A stretch of DNA of 64,000 nt from contig NZ_CP142860.1 in NCBI RefSeq assembly GCF_036287215.1, forward strand, positions 1,984,001 through 2,048,000. Direction: 5' to 3'. The notes below the pieces were generated by a model. The model searched no databases. It was not told the DNA's origin and saw only the letters and a program-made list of their open reading frames with translations. Below are positions 1 to 7,113 of this stretch, one piece after another. The stretch is from Caproiciproducens sp. CPB-2. GTDB taxonomy: Bacteria > Bacillota > Clostridia > Oscillospirales > Acutalibacteraceae. Within the stretch, counting starts at the first letter, position 1, and every line of letters starts with the position of its first letter. The position numbers and the translations under genes are program-made.

Positions 1-280
1 TTATATAAATTCTGTGTGAGCAATTAATTTATATCTCCCTTTCTAACTATAAATTTGATTTGTTACTATACTTCGTCTTCCAGACAGGGGTTTCCCTGCT
101 TTGAGAAGCAGGGAGCCATCTTTTAAGCCTGAGTATTGTCGCAGCTTACACTGCGCCAAACTCATTCTTAAAATCTGTCTGATTCAATTTTTATTATTTT
201 GGCACCACAATCTTGAAATCCTAATATATATTAGAAATCGCTGATTGTGACGCCACTTTGATATTTATTTAACAACTATT
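1..280. other. AT-rich non-coding edge of accessory element
   Basis: No convincing gene is visible. The one clear structure is a perfect 8-bp stem (CCCTGCTT/AAGCAGGG) at 94-113. It lies downstream of the helicase-like gene but lacks a clean T-run on the minus strand, so a terminator role is possible and unproven. The left end of the accessory element is outside the window. Confidence 0.4.
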
Positions 281-1843
281 TTATGATGCTTGATTCAATT
301 CACTTAATGTTTTTGATTTTAATATCCAGTATCGTTTATTCCGATTTGGACTTTTTCTACTATTTTCTTTATCCTCTTTAATGTAATATGGTATATTTAT
401 ATCTTCAAAATATTTGTTGATAGTACACACCTTATAACCGCCCTGCAAAGGTTTGAGAACATCCTTTTTTAAAAAATCAATGAATTGAGATTTGTCTTCT
501 CCAAATAATTGTTTATCAAGATAATAATTCAGCTTGTCTAAAATTGTTACTTGGTCATAATACAGTGATAAATCTTGAAATTCTTCAAAAGGTATTTGCA
601 TATAATCACACAGATATTTTAAATGACCAAATTTACCATCATCTTTATTTATCTGTTGTAATAAGTCCATATCGTATTTATATTTCATCTCACGGGCTGA
701 ATTGACTACATACTGACATATATTTTGATCTTTGGATAAGCTTTCAGTATAGAGTAATCCATAGGTTGATTTTTTTCCATACTGTTTATTAAAGTCATCA
801 TTATTATGGGTTCTGAAATATTCTAACGGTTTCATTTTGCGCTCAAGATTATTAATTTGCGTCTGAAGTGATGACTGTTTAAACTGTTTTATATAAATAT
901 TGGGTAAATCATTTTTATCGGTTATTCGTCTACGGCCTATACACTGAATAATAGTATCAAAATCTTTCAGATCGATAATTATATGTTTTACCTGTGAATC
1001 AAAAATGTTTATACCATTTTCTATAACCGAAGTTGTAAACAAAATCTGCTCTTCAAACTTCTGATTATCTTTCAATGATTTTAAAGTTTCTGTAGAACAA
1101 TACTTGCCAAACTTTGGGTTATTAGTCGCACATATAAAAGCTGATGAATCACGCATATCCATATACAATTTGTAAGCTTGTTTTATATTGCTACAAAAGC
1201 ATATTGCCTTTTCATCTTTTGGCAATGACATAAGCATTTTCCTGATAACTTCAATATCATCCCAATAGTAATACTCATTGAATCTATATGGTCTAATGAA
1301 CTGATAATTAAAATCAATCTTATGATCATTCAAGCCTTTAAAATAATACTGTAATATTCTACTGGTTGCGCTAATGAACATTACCAATTGACTATCAGTG
1401 TTATTTATAAGATAATTCAACGGAATATCCGTATCATTTGAAAATGTGGAGTCACTGAAGAAAAAATGGCACTCATCCGCAACAACTATGGTATATTTAT
1501 TCTCTATCTTTTCAGGGTGAAAGCTGATATATTTTGCAAATGATTGATAATTCATGATTTTTATAAGGTCTTCGGACTGTTCTCCATACAATGCAATTAA
1601 TTGTTCCTTTAATGATACCCTGTTTGTGAGAAGTAATACTTTATAGCCGCTTTTTTTACAGGCCTGATAAATAGTGCTCATAATAAAATACGTTTTTCCT
1701 GCCCCTGTATTTGCCGTAATTAATATTTTATGTCCTAGTTTCCATTCAGACATCATCTCAGGAGTAATAGCATCAGCTATGTATTGGTCTTCTTGTAAAT
1801 TCAGCAGTAATTCAAAATGATGCTTTTGAAGTTCATTTGACAT
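281..1843 (-). CDS. SF2 helicase-like ATPase of accessory element
   Basis: This 520-residue protein has the hallmarks of a superfamily 2 nucleic-acid-dependent ATPase. A Walker A motif (ANTGAGKT) lies at about residues 44-51, a DECH box at 123-126, an ISATS motif III near 156, and a QCIGRRR motif VI near 310. It probably uses ATP to move on or remodel DNA or RNA. No nuclease, methylase or protease domain is recognisable in the ~200-residue C-terminal part. The gene is AT-rich like its neighbours and unlike the core genome to the right, which fits carriage on a phage or integrative element. It follows a small DUF5659-like frame at close distance, so the two may be co-transcribed. Exact substrate and role are unknown. 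Confidence 0.75.
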   Translation of the reverse strand: MSNELQKHHFELLLNLQEDQYIADAITPEMMSEWKLGHKILITANTGAGKTYFIMSTIYQACKKSGYKVLLLTNRVSLKEQLIALYGEQSEDLIKIMNYQSFAKYISFHPEKIENKYTIVVADECHFFFSDSTFSNDTDIPLNYLINNTDSQLVMFISATSRILQYYFKGLNDHKIDFNYQFIRPYRFNEYYYWDDIEVIRKMLMSLPKDEKAICFCSNIKQAYKLYMDMRDSSAFICATNNPKFGKYCSTETLKSLKDNQKFEEQILFTTSVIENGINIFDSQVKHIIIDLKDFDTIIQCIGRRRITDKNDLPNIYIKQFKQSSLQTQINNLERKMKPLEYFRTHNNDDFNKQYGKKSTYGLLYTESLSKDQNICQYVVNSAREMKYKYDMDLLQQINKDDGKFGHLKYLCDYMQIPFEEFQDLSLYYDQVTILDKLNYYLDKQLFGEDKSQFIDFLKKDVLKPLQGGYKVCTINKYFEDINIPYYIKEDKENSRKSPNRNKRYWILKSKTLSELNQAS

Positions 1844-1848
1844 ACAGG

Positions 1849-2055
1849 TTACGCCCCCCGTCTTTTAAACAGGCTCATAGTTTGGCGTAATGCGGTTGTA
1901 TCAATGAATTCAAATACACAATAGGAGGTATTATTATAGTTCATGGAAACACGCTGCATATCATATCCATTTCGGATAAGGTAATTAGCCATCTTTAGGC
2001 TGTAAATTGGAATATATTTATTTCCTACTGTCTTTATAAATTGGTCACGATCCTT
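1849..2055 (-). pseudogene. DUF5659-like small frame without a usable start codon
   Basis: An open frame ends at a TAA six bases before the helicase-like start. It encodes a short protein with the pattern KYIPIYSLKMANYLIRNGYD followed by an F-E-F-I-D-T segment, which resembles the small phage/element-borne DUF5659 family (recollection, not a search). The frame runs up to a TGA at 2056-2058 with no ATG, GTG or TTG before residue conservation begins; the first ATG (1992) would remove the N-terminal part. A GTG at 2046-2048, after an AAAGGA, is in another frame and would join this one if a single T were restored in the TTT run. It may be a frameshifted remnant, or translated from a rare start. 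Confidence 0.35.
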
Positions 2056-2220
2056 TCAATTTGTTGTTTATTTGTGCATTTTAACGAATCGCCGTGAAAC
2101 ATCGTTCGATTTTCGGTTCGGAGCAAAAAATCCGGCTTTACAGTGAAACCAAACAACTATATAGCTGCTGGCGAAAATAATTGACCTAATAAATGTAAAG
2201 TAGCCGGGAGGGGCTAATAT
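2056..2220. other. Intergenic, no gene seen
   Basis: AT-rich spacer between the DUF5659-like frame and the HExxH gene. I see no open frame with a ribosome binding site, and no strong hairpin. Confidence 0.3.
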
Positions 2221-3183
2221 TCAAGCTGCTGCACACTTGCTCTTTAAGAGATGCTCGTATTTCATATAGGTTCGATATAACCCATTAAAGTTTTTACGCT
2301 GTTCTTTATGCCTATCTTTACAGCCTAAAGCTAACATTAAGGTTTTCTTTATTGAATTCAAATTATCTTCGCCTGTAGCTTCCTGACATATATCAGGATA
2401 ATATTTTTGGAATATGTCAAGTAAAACACAGAGTCTTTTATACCTGTTATAGAGAGTCTTTTCTCCTCTGGTCATCGGTTTATAAGGATTGGCATCATAG
2501 TATTCAGTCATAAGATGAAATACCGCTGTATCATCATTTTCTTTTAGATTTTGTGTCCACAATATATAATGAATTATTTCATGTCTTATAGATTGTTCAT
2601 TTCTCTTTTGATATGAAGGATTGCATTCATAAATGTTAATTTCGGATTGTTTTAAATACGGGCAAAAGTTCCCTTGCGTTATTCCGTCTTTATTATCAGC
2701 ACAATATTGTTTGGTATCATAGCATTCAGAATGCAATTTTAAAGGCAAAATATCTTTTTGATAAGGAATAGCAAAATCTTTTTGGACTCGTTCCATGAAT
2801 TCTTTTGCGTAACTTGTTAGTTCATCAAAATACTCATATTGTTCAGCACAATAATTCCTCCAATTATCAACCTCTGACTTAAGCTCGGCCATTGTCTTAA
2901 GCAATTGCGATCTGGCGTTTATATAATAGATACTGCTTTTTAATTGTTTGTTTGGTTTTTGATTGAAAACAGCATATAGGAAGTAATCATCTGGATAATT
3001 TTCTACCCCTACATCTGCATGAAATTTGATTACGCCATTACATCTACCCTGTTGTTTTTCTTCACAATGTTCGCAATCGTGAGCATTAACAGAATCAATT
3101 TCACCATATTGAGGACAAATATAAACCGGCATATCTGTCACTATCTCATAATTTTCATTATTTCCAATGAGTAATTTTGCCAT
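2221..3183 (-). CDS. Unknown protein with HExxH motif and Cys cluster
   Basis: A 320-residue protein of no recognised family. An HEIIH sequence at residues 201-205 matches the zinc-binding HExxH pattern of metallopeptidases. Glu at 227 (in LMTEYYD) is placed where a third ligand could sit. Near the N terminus, cysteines at about 23, 37, 40 and 48 could form a small metal site. It has no signal peptide or membrane segment, so a cytoplasmic role is likely. It is in the AT-rich accessory region upstream of the helicase-like gene on the same strand. A zinc peptidase activity is inferred from the short motif only and could be coincidental. Confidence 0.6.
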   Translation of the reverse strand: MAKLLIGNNENYEIVTDMPVYICPQYGEIDSVNAHDCEHCEEKQQGRCNGVIKFHADVGVENYPDDYFLYAVFNQKPNKQLKSSIYYINARSQLLKTMAELKSEVDNWRNYCAEQYEYFDELTSYAKEFMERVQKDFAIPYQKDILPLKLHSECYDTKQYCADNKDGITQGNFCPYLKQSEINIYECNPSYQKRNEQSIRHEIIHYILWTQNLKENDDTAVFHLMTEYYDANPYKPMTRGEKTLYNRYKRLCVLLDIFQKYYPDICQEATGEDNLNSIKKTLMLALGCKDRHKEQRKNFNGLYRTYMKYEHLLKSKCAAA

Positions 3184-3340
3184 ATCAATAAATTCTGTTT
3201 TCAGTGACGTTTATAATCCTTCTTTCTTAAATTTGAAATGATAGCAGGGCAGGACTCGCCCACCCTGCTACGACTCAACTCTTATTTGCTATTCCTCATA
3301 GGAACGGCAGCTTAACGGTTGCCGCTCCGGAAGGATTTAG
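3184..3340. other. Intergenic with two hairpins
   Basis: Two stem-loops are visible: TAGCAGGG pairing with CCCTGCTA (about 3242-3270), and an imperfect GC-rich stem near 3300-3328. They lie between two minus-strand genes and could act as a processing or weak termination site. Neither has a long T-run. Confidence 0.35.
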
Positions 3341-3553
3341 TTAATCCTGATTTAATACAGATAGAGCATATTCAATATCAATTTTGCCATCCGAGTTTCG
3401 ATATTTGTTGAGAGATTCATACCCTTTATTCCACATCTCAACCATTTGTTCATCACTCTTCATCCCATGTTTACGGTTATACTGAATCAAATCAAACAAC
3501 AATTTGTGGTTTTCTGGATTAATAGCCTTATTTCGAATTTCTTCATCTGTCAT
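3341..3553 (-). CDS. Small unknown protein (70 aa)
   Basis: A 70-residue, mostly helical, soluble protein without a recognised domain. It begins two bases after the stop of the preceding gene (3556-3855), so the two are almost certainly in one operon with 3860-4372. AT-rich codon use matches the accessory region. No function can be proposed. Confidence 0.55.
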   Translation of the reverse strand: MTDEEIRNKAINPENHKLLFDLIQYNRKHGMKSDEQMVEMWNKGYESLNKYRNSDGKIDIEYALSVLNQD

Positions 3554-3555
3554 AA

Positions 3556-3855
3556 TTATTTGTCCTCACTTTCTAAGCCCTGTTTGGCTTCGCCTATTGT
3601 TTTCTTAAGTACCATTTCCATAACCTCAATAATCTTCTTCTTGTCGTTGCGTCCCAAGGTATCAAATTTCACAGAGCACAAAGCATCCAGATATTCAATA
3701 CCATGCTTTACAGGAAATTGAGCTAATTCATTATTGAACTGCCAATCAAGTGTTTGACTGATAAAACTAACAAGTTCATCATCACACTCTTTGAGTCTGG
3801 AATCATACTGAAGCTGATCTACAGGGATTTTTTCATATACTACTTTATTTGCCAT
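3556..3855 (-). CDS. Unknown protein in accessory operon (99 aa)
   Basis: The start is placed at the ATG at 3855, preceded by a GAGGT at about 11 bases; a longer in-frame reading to 4041 would overlap the upstream gene heavily and is rejected. The 99-residue product is soluble and charged, with a Lys/Glu-rich C-terminal helix. No domain is recognised. It lies between two other unknown genes transcribed the same way, probably under the promoter near 4450-4480. Confidence 0.6.
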   Translation of the reverse strand: MANKVVYEKIPVDQLQYDSRLKECDDELVSFISQTLDWQFNNELAQFPVKHGIEYLDALCSVKFDTLGRNDKKKIIEVMEMVLKKTIGEAKQGLESEDK

Positions 3856-3859
3856 AGTT

Positions 3860-4372
3860 TTATTTACCTCTTCTTTCATTTTTAACAAGTTCCAAATTGT
3901 TTCTTTTGAGTTTGTCCCAGCCGCCGATCTTATCCATTGTTTTGCAAGTTTCCATAACGGATTGCATCCAATTATTGCTAGTGGTTCTGAAAGCTTCCCA
4001 AAGAATATAACCCTTCTCGGCTTCACTGAACACAACGTCATATTGAGCGATTTTATACAATACTTCGCCTTGGCTTAGTGTATCTGCAAATGTCCTCATC
4101 GGAATTTCAGGCTTCTGTCCCTTATGTGCTAGCTGATAATCGTAAATACAGAAATGCGCTTCAAATTTATCCTTTTTGACATTCAAAACCAGAGCCGGAA
4201 TGAAATTTTCCCTTCCATTGCCCAAAGTTTTAGAGAGCGTGGTATCCAATCTTTCAGAGATGCAAGGAACCAATACACCATCAGAAACAATGGTTGCTTC
4301 GGAATAGCCAAAGCTTATATTGCTGATGTTGCTTTCTTCAAAAATGGTATCCGCTTTATCAAGAATCTTCAT
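3860..4372 (-). CDS. Unknown protein, first gene of accessory operon (170 aa)
   Basis: A 170-residue soluble protein with no family that I recognise. The start has a good AAAGGAAG binding site about seven bases upstream. It is the promoter-proximal gene of a minus-strand operon (3860-4372, 3556-3855, 3341-3553 and possibly onward), divergent from the XRE regulator at 4887. A TTGACA and an inverted repeat lie upstream, so the operon may be controlled by that regulator. Confidence 0.6.
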   Translation of the reverse strand: MKILDKADTIFEESNISNISFGYSEATIVSDGVLVPCISERLDTTLSKTLGNGRENFIPALVLNVKKDKFEAHFCIYDYQLAHKGQKPEIPMRTFADTLSQGEVLYKIAQYDVVFSEAEKGYILWEAFRTTSNNWMQSVMETCKTMDKIGGWDKLKRNNLELVKNERRGK

Positions 4373-4442
4373 TATTTACTTCCTTTACTAATTTTCAAGA
4401 ATCATTTTTGTATCTCATCCGATTAAAATAAATATGCTGAAT

Positions 4443-4480
4443 ATCATCTTTTATCGAATAAGATGATTATTTATTGTCAA
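4443..4480 (-). promoter_or_regulatory. Promoter with inverted-repeat operator candidate
   Basis: On the minus strand a TTGACA lies at 4480-4475, and an AT-rich -10-like CGATAA follows at about 18 bases. A perfect 8-bp inverted repeat, ATCATCTT/AAGATGAT (4443-4450 and 4460-4467), covers the -10 position. This suits repression of the 3860-4372 operon, for example by the divergent XRE protein. The -10 match is weak. Confidence 0.4.
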
Positions 4481-4827
4481 GAATAAACATTAGAGGGAAT
4501 AGATTGTTTGTGCTACAACACAACGGGGTCTATTTTCTTTTTGCCTCATGGGACTCACCCCTTTCTATATATAATGATATATGCTTAATCGCCTTACGGC
4601 GGCTGACACCTAAGTAATCATGACAGCAAAAATGTATAGTTTTATGGCGCTGTCAAATTTTCAAGGGATTTATCCTTAGCTGTTTAATTTTCAATGTCCA
4701 GTCTTGTGTGCTCTTGTCCTCTTCTCTAATTCTAATTATAGTCTTTTTATATTATTTGTCAATAGATTTATTCGATATTTACGATAGATTAATAATATTT
4801 ATCGTGTTAGTTGTAATTATCACACTA
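4481..4827. other. Divergent intergenic spacer
   Basis: Spacer between the minus-strand operon and the XRE regulator. A 67-codon frame from 4708 runs through the promoter and into the XRE gene and is not credible. Apart from the promoters flanking it, I see no gene or strong structure. Confidence 0.35.
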
Positions 4828-4856
4828 TTGACACATATAGATATTTCATGTATAAT
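4828..4856 (+). promoter_or_regulatory. Sigma-A promoter of XRE regulator
   Basis: Perfect consensus: TTGACA at 4828-4833, 17-base spacer, TATAAT at 4851-4856. It lies 31 bases before the start codon of the XRE regulator. Confidence 0.85.
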
Positions 4857-4886
4857 TAAAAATATTAAACTAGAAAAGGTGATATT

Positions 4887-5543
4887 ATGCCGGAAGCAAA
4901 ATATAAATTAACAAGTAGATTATCCCATCTATTGCAAGAAGTTAGAAATAAAAAGGGTATTTCTGCCTCTAAACTTTCTAAAGATATAGGAAACTCAGTA
5001 AGCTATATATCTGCCTTGGAAAATGGAAATATTAAAAGCATGAAAGAATCCGATTTTATTAATATTGTTAAAATACTATACGATATTAATAATGATGATG
5101 AAGCTAAACAAAAAATTCAAAATCTCATAGCGAATTCAGAAGATGATTCTGATGTTTCATCTATTAGTGATTTGGAAAACGAAGAAGATAGTAATATTCC
5201 AAGTCAAGAGAATATAAAAACTTATAAAACAATAGATACCATAGACAACCAAAAGGAATTTAAGCGTTTAATAAAGATAATGAACTCAGGATTTACAGAG
5301 GTTTTTAAACATGACTCTAAATTCGCCGAAAGAGAATTAAAATCTTTTATTCGTTCAATGCGTTTTGACCTAGGCTTTATGATGGCAATAATCGGTATAC
5401 CTTTTTTTACTCTTAGTAAGCTTAATCATGATGAGAGACAAAATTTATATGACGAGGTTTCTGATGTATTCAAAAAATACTATGAAATGATAAAGGATGA
5501 AACTGATACCGATGCTGAAAATACCCAAAGGACTGATGATTAA
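4887..5543 (+). CDS. XRE-family transcriptional regulator
   Basis: A 218-residue protein with a Cro/CI-type helix-turn-helix at about residues 9-70 (LLQEVRNKKGISASKLSKDI then VSYISALENG). An acidic, Ser/Asp-rich linker follows at about 80-115, and then a helical C-terminal domain of unknown function. It is expected to bind operator DNA as a dimer. The start has an AAAGGTGAT binding site and a perfect sigma-A promoter. It is divergent from an accessory operon, the usual layout for the repressor of a phage or integrative element. A hairpin terminator overlaps its 3' end. Confidence 0.8.
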   Translation: MPEAKYKLTSRLSHLLQEVRNKKGISASKLSKDIGNSVSYISALENGNIKSMKESDFINIVKILYDINNDDEAKQKIQNLIANSEDDSDVSSISDLENEEDSNIPSQENIKTYKTIDTIDNQKEFKRLIKIMNSGFTEVFKHDSKFAERELKSFIRSMRFDLGFMMAIIGIPFFTLSKLNHDERQNLYDEVSDVFKKYYEMIKDETDTDAENTQRTDD

Positions 5544-5562
5544 TTTCACCAGTCCTTTTTTA
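5527..5562 (+). terminator. Intrinsic terminator after XRE regulator
   Basis: A 9-bp stem (AAAGGACTG/CAGTCCTTT) followed by a T-run. The left arm is inside the last codons of the regulator gene. It separates this gene from the convergent ParB-like gene. Confidence 0.75.
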
Positions 5563-5568
5563 TGTTCT

Positions 5569-5832
5569 TCAGAATCCTCGATAAATAACTGGTACTTCCT
5601 TTAAATTACGAGACAGGGCAAATACGAAACGTGCGTAACCATCCAACATTAGCCTGTTGTCGCTGGAAAACAATGTGATCGGTTTATCAAGTCGATGAAA
5701 AATATCATAGTACAATTGAACTTTGCGGATTTTTTTATCTGATACTGGATGATTAGTAAATATTGATGGAATGTATATTGATTCTATATCAACGTATTCA
5801 ACTGGAATGATTTCCTGTTCATCATTGCTCAT
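5569..5832 (-). CDS. ParB/Srx-like domain protein
   Basis: An 87-residue protein resembling a single ParB-like (ParB/sulfiredoxin) N-terminal domain: an N-terminal strand with I-P-V-E-Y-V-D-I, a helix, then LMLDGYARFVFALSRN, which matches the D-G-x-x-R core of this fold. Larger relatives bind CTP or act as nucleases, but this protein is too small to have a DNA-binding HTH or dimer domain. It overlaps the stop of the acidic gene upstream by four bases (ATGA), implying translational coupling. Its role in the element is unknown. Confidence 0.6.
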   Translation of the reverse strand: MSNDEQEIIPVEYVDIESIYIPSIFTNHPVSDKKIRKVQLYYDIFHRLDKPITLFSSDNRLMLDGYARFVFALSRNLKEVPVIYRGF

Positions 5833-6167
5833 ACTGTTACGCCCTCGTCTACATATATAATACTGGCTTCAAAGTTATCCATAATCTCCTTAACCTTCGA
5901 ATTATCAAGGACAGCTTGAAGAAAATCTGTTTCAGGAATATCAAATGCAAACAGCTCATCTGAACCCATGTTATCAGGGTCAAGTACATCCTCATAAAAA
6001 AGGATAAAGTCATTGTCTTCATAATCTAGTATCAAGTTGAATTTGACTAAATCCAGTTCATCAATGCCTTTGACTGGAATTGATATTCCCCAATCAATAT
6101 CTTCGGCGTGATCAAAATCCAAATCCTTTAAACTGATTACCAATCCACCACAATTAACCATTTTCAT
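5829..6167 (-). CDS. Strongly acidic unknown protein (112 aa)
   Basis: The start is set at 6167, where GGAGG lies eight bases upstream inside the end of the preceding gene. The 112-residue product has about 28 Asp/Glu against 6 Lys and no Arg, giving a net charge near -22. No domain is recognised. Acid-rich small proteins on mobile elements sometimes mimic DNA (for example Ocr and ArdA), but composition is the only evidence here. It is translationally coupled to the ParB-like gene downstream and to the small gene upstream. Confidence 0.6.
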   Translation of the reverse strand: MKMVNCGGLVISLKDLDFDHAEDIDWGISIPVKGIDELDLVKFNLILDYEDNDFILFYEDVLDPDNMGSDELFAFDIPETDFLQAVLDNSKVKEIMDNFEASIIYVDEGVTV

Positions 6168-6336
6168 TTTGTTGTCCTCCATATTTTTTATACTTTGTAA
6201 ATTTGGGATACCTGAGATTATTGCGGTCTGCTTCAAGGATAGGATCATAAACTTTTATCATTAATTGGTTATAATCCATATTAGAATTGTAGGCCGCGAT
6301 TTTTAAAACCTGATCTAGCGAATAGCCTGTCTGCAT
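6154..6336 (-). CDS. Small unknown protein (60 aa)
   Basis: The ATG at 6336 follows a GAAGG about 11 bases upstream; a GTG at 6348 overlaps the same binding site and is less likely. The product has a helical N-terminal half (MQTGYSLDQVLKIAAYNSN) and a basic, Lys/Tyr-rich C terminus. It overlaps the next gene by 14 bases, so a three-gene coupled operon (6336 to 5569) is likely. No family is recognised. Confidence 0.5.
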   Translation of the reverse strand: MQTGYSLDQVLKIAAYNSNMDYNQLMIKVYDPILEADRNNLRYPKFTKYKKYGGQQNENG

Positions 6337-6574
6337 TCTAGCTGCCACCTTCGACTATTGTTTCTCTGATACAACATTTTACTTTTCAAAGAACAATTTA
6401 TAAGATAAAAGGGGCGGCATATGATCCCCTGAGCCAATGGGTTCCCACGACACAAAAAGTGTTTCGGCCTGTTCCCAGCAAGCCATCATCAGATGGGTAG
6501 TGTTTTGGTCGGTATTATATCGCATCTCTTGGTATTTTACTATCTATGTGGTTGCCCTTGACTGCGATTATATT
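6337..6574. other. Intergenic spacer, no gene seen
   Basis: Spacer between the divergent 6154-6336 and 6742-6981 genes. A 63-codon frame at 6437-6628 has no ribosome binding site and enters the operator region, so it is not called. Confidence 0.35.
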
Positions 6575-6659
6575 GTACCAATAAGTATACTAAATTTCAA
6601 TAGACTTAAGTTCCAATTTATATACTAATTATTTGTATAAATAGTATATTTTTTGGTAC
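6575..6659. promoter_or_regulatory. Operator-like inverted-repeat array
   Basis: An 18-base sequence at 6575-6592 (GTACCAATAAGTATACTA) recurs as its reverse complement at 6642-6659 with 16 of 18 matches. A third TATACTA half-site lies at 6621-6627. The array lies just upstream of the promoter of the small XRE regulator. It is a plausible binding site for that protein or the one at 4887. Confidence 0.5.
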
Positions 6660-6673
6660 TATAATAACATTCA

Positions 6674-6702
6674 TTGACTGAAAATACTTTTAAGGATATA
6701 CT
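6674..6702 (+). promoter_or_regulatory. Sigma-A promoter of small XRE regulator
   Basis: TTGACT at 6674-6679, 17-base spacer, TATACT at 6697-6702; one mismatch in each hexamer. It lies 39 bases before the ATG at 6742. Confidence 0.75.
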
Positions 6703-6741
6703 TATATATATAATATTTCTAAATATTTCGAGGTGTATAAT

Positions 6742-6981
6742 ATGCCAATTTCTTATACCAAACTTTTTCAATTAATGGAAGAAAAAAATATTAAAAAAAT
6801 TGATCTCAGAACAAAATACGGAATAAATCCAAAAACTGTAAATAGTTTAACAAAAAATAGAAGTGTCACTATAGAAACTATGATGAAACTATGTAAAATA
6901 CTAAATTGTAATATCGATGATATTGTTGAATATATTCCAGATACTTATAATTCAAATTCTGATAACAACTTAGATTCTTAA
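6742..6981 (+). CDS. Small XRE-family (Cro/CI-type) regulator
   Basis: A 79-residue protein that is essentially one helix-turn-helix domain, of the short Cro-like type: LFQLMEEKNIKKIDLRTKYG, then NPKTVNSLTKNR as recognition helix and METMMKLCKILNCNIDDIVEY-like core (residues ~45-66). The ATG at 6742 has GAGGTG six bases upstream; a GTG three codons earlier is less likely. A good promoter and an inverted-repeat array precede it. It probably regulates the downstream DUF4041/T5orf172 gene, the divergent operon, or itself. Confidence 0.75.
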   Translation: MPISYTKLFQLMEEKNIKKIDLRTKYGINPKTVNSLTKNRSVTIETMMKLCKILNCNIDDIVEYIPDTYNSNSDNNLDS

Positions 6982-7113
6982 TTAATAATTCTAAAAATAA
7001 TTGCACAAAAAAAGCAGCCTGTCACTTTCTGGTGATAAGTTGCATTCTTATATGTAAGAATATTGTAATATCTACAACATAGAAATATAATTTAATTTAG
7101 GAGGGATGTTAGA

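Noticed and set aside
4708-4911. 67-codon hydrophobic frame upstream of the XRE gene
   Set aside because: It spans the consensus promoter and overlaps the XRE start; no binding site.
6437-6628. 63-codon frame between divergent genes
   Set aside because: No binding site and it enters the inverted-repeat array.
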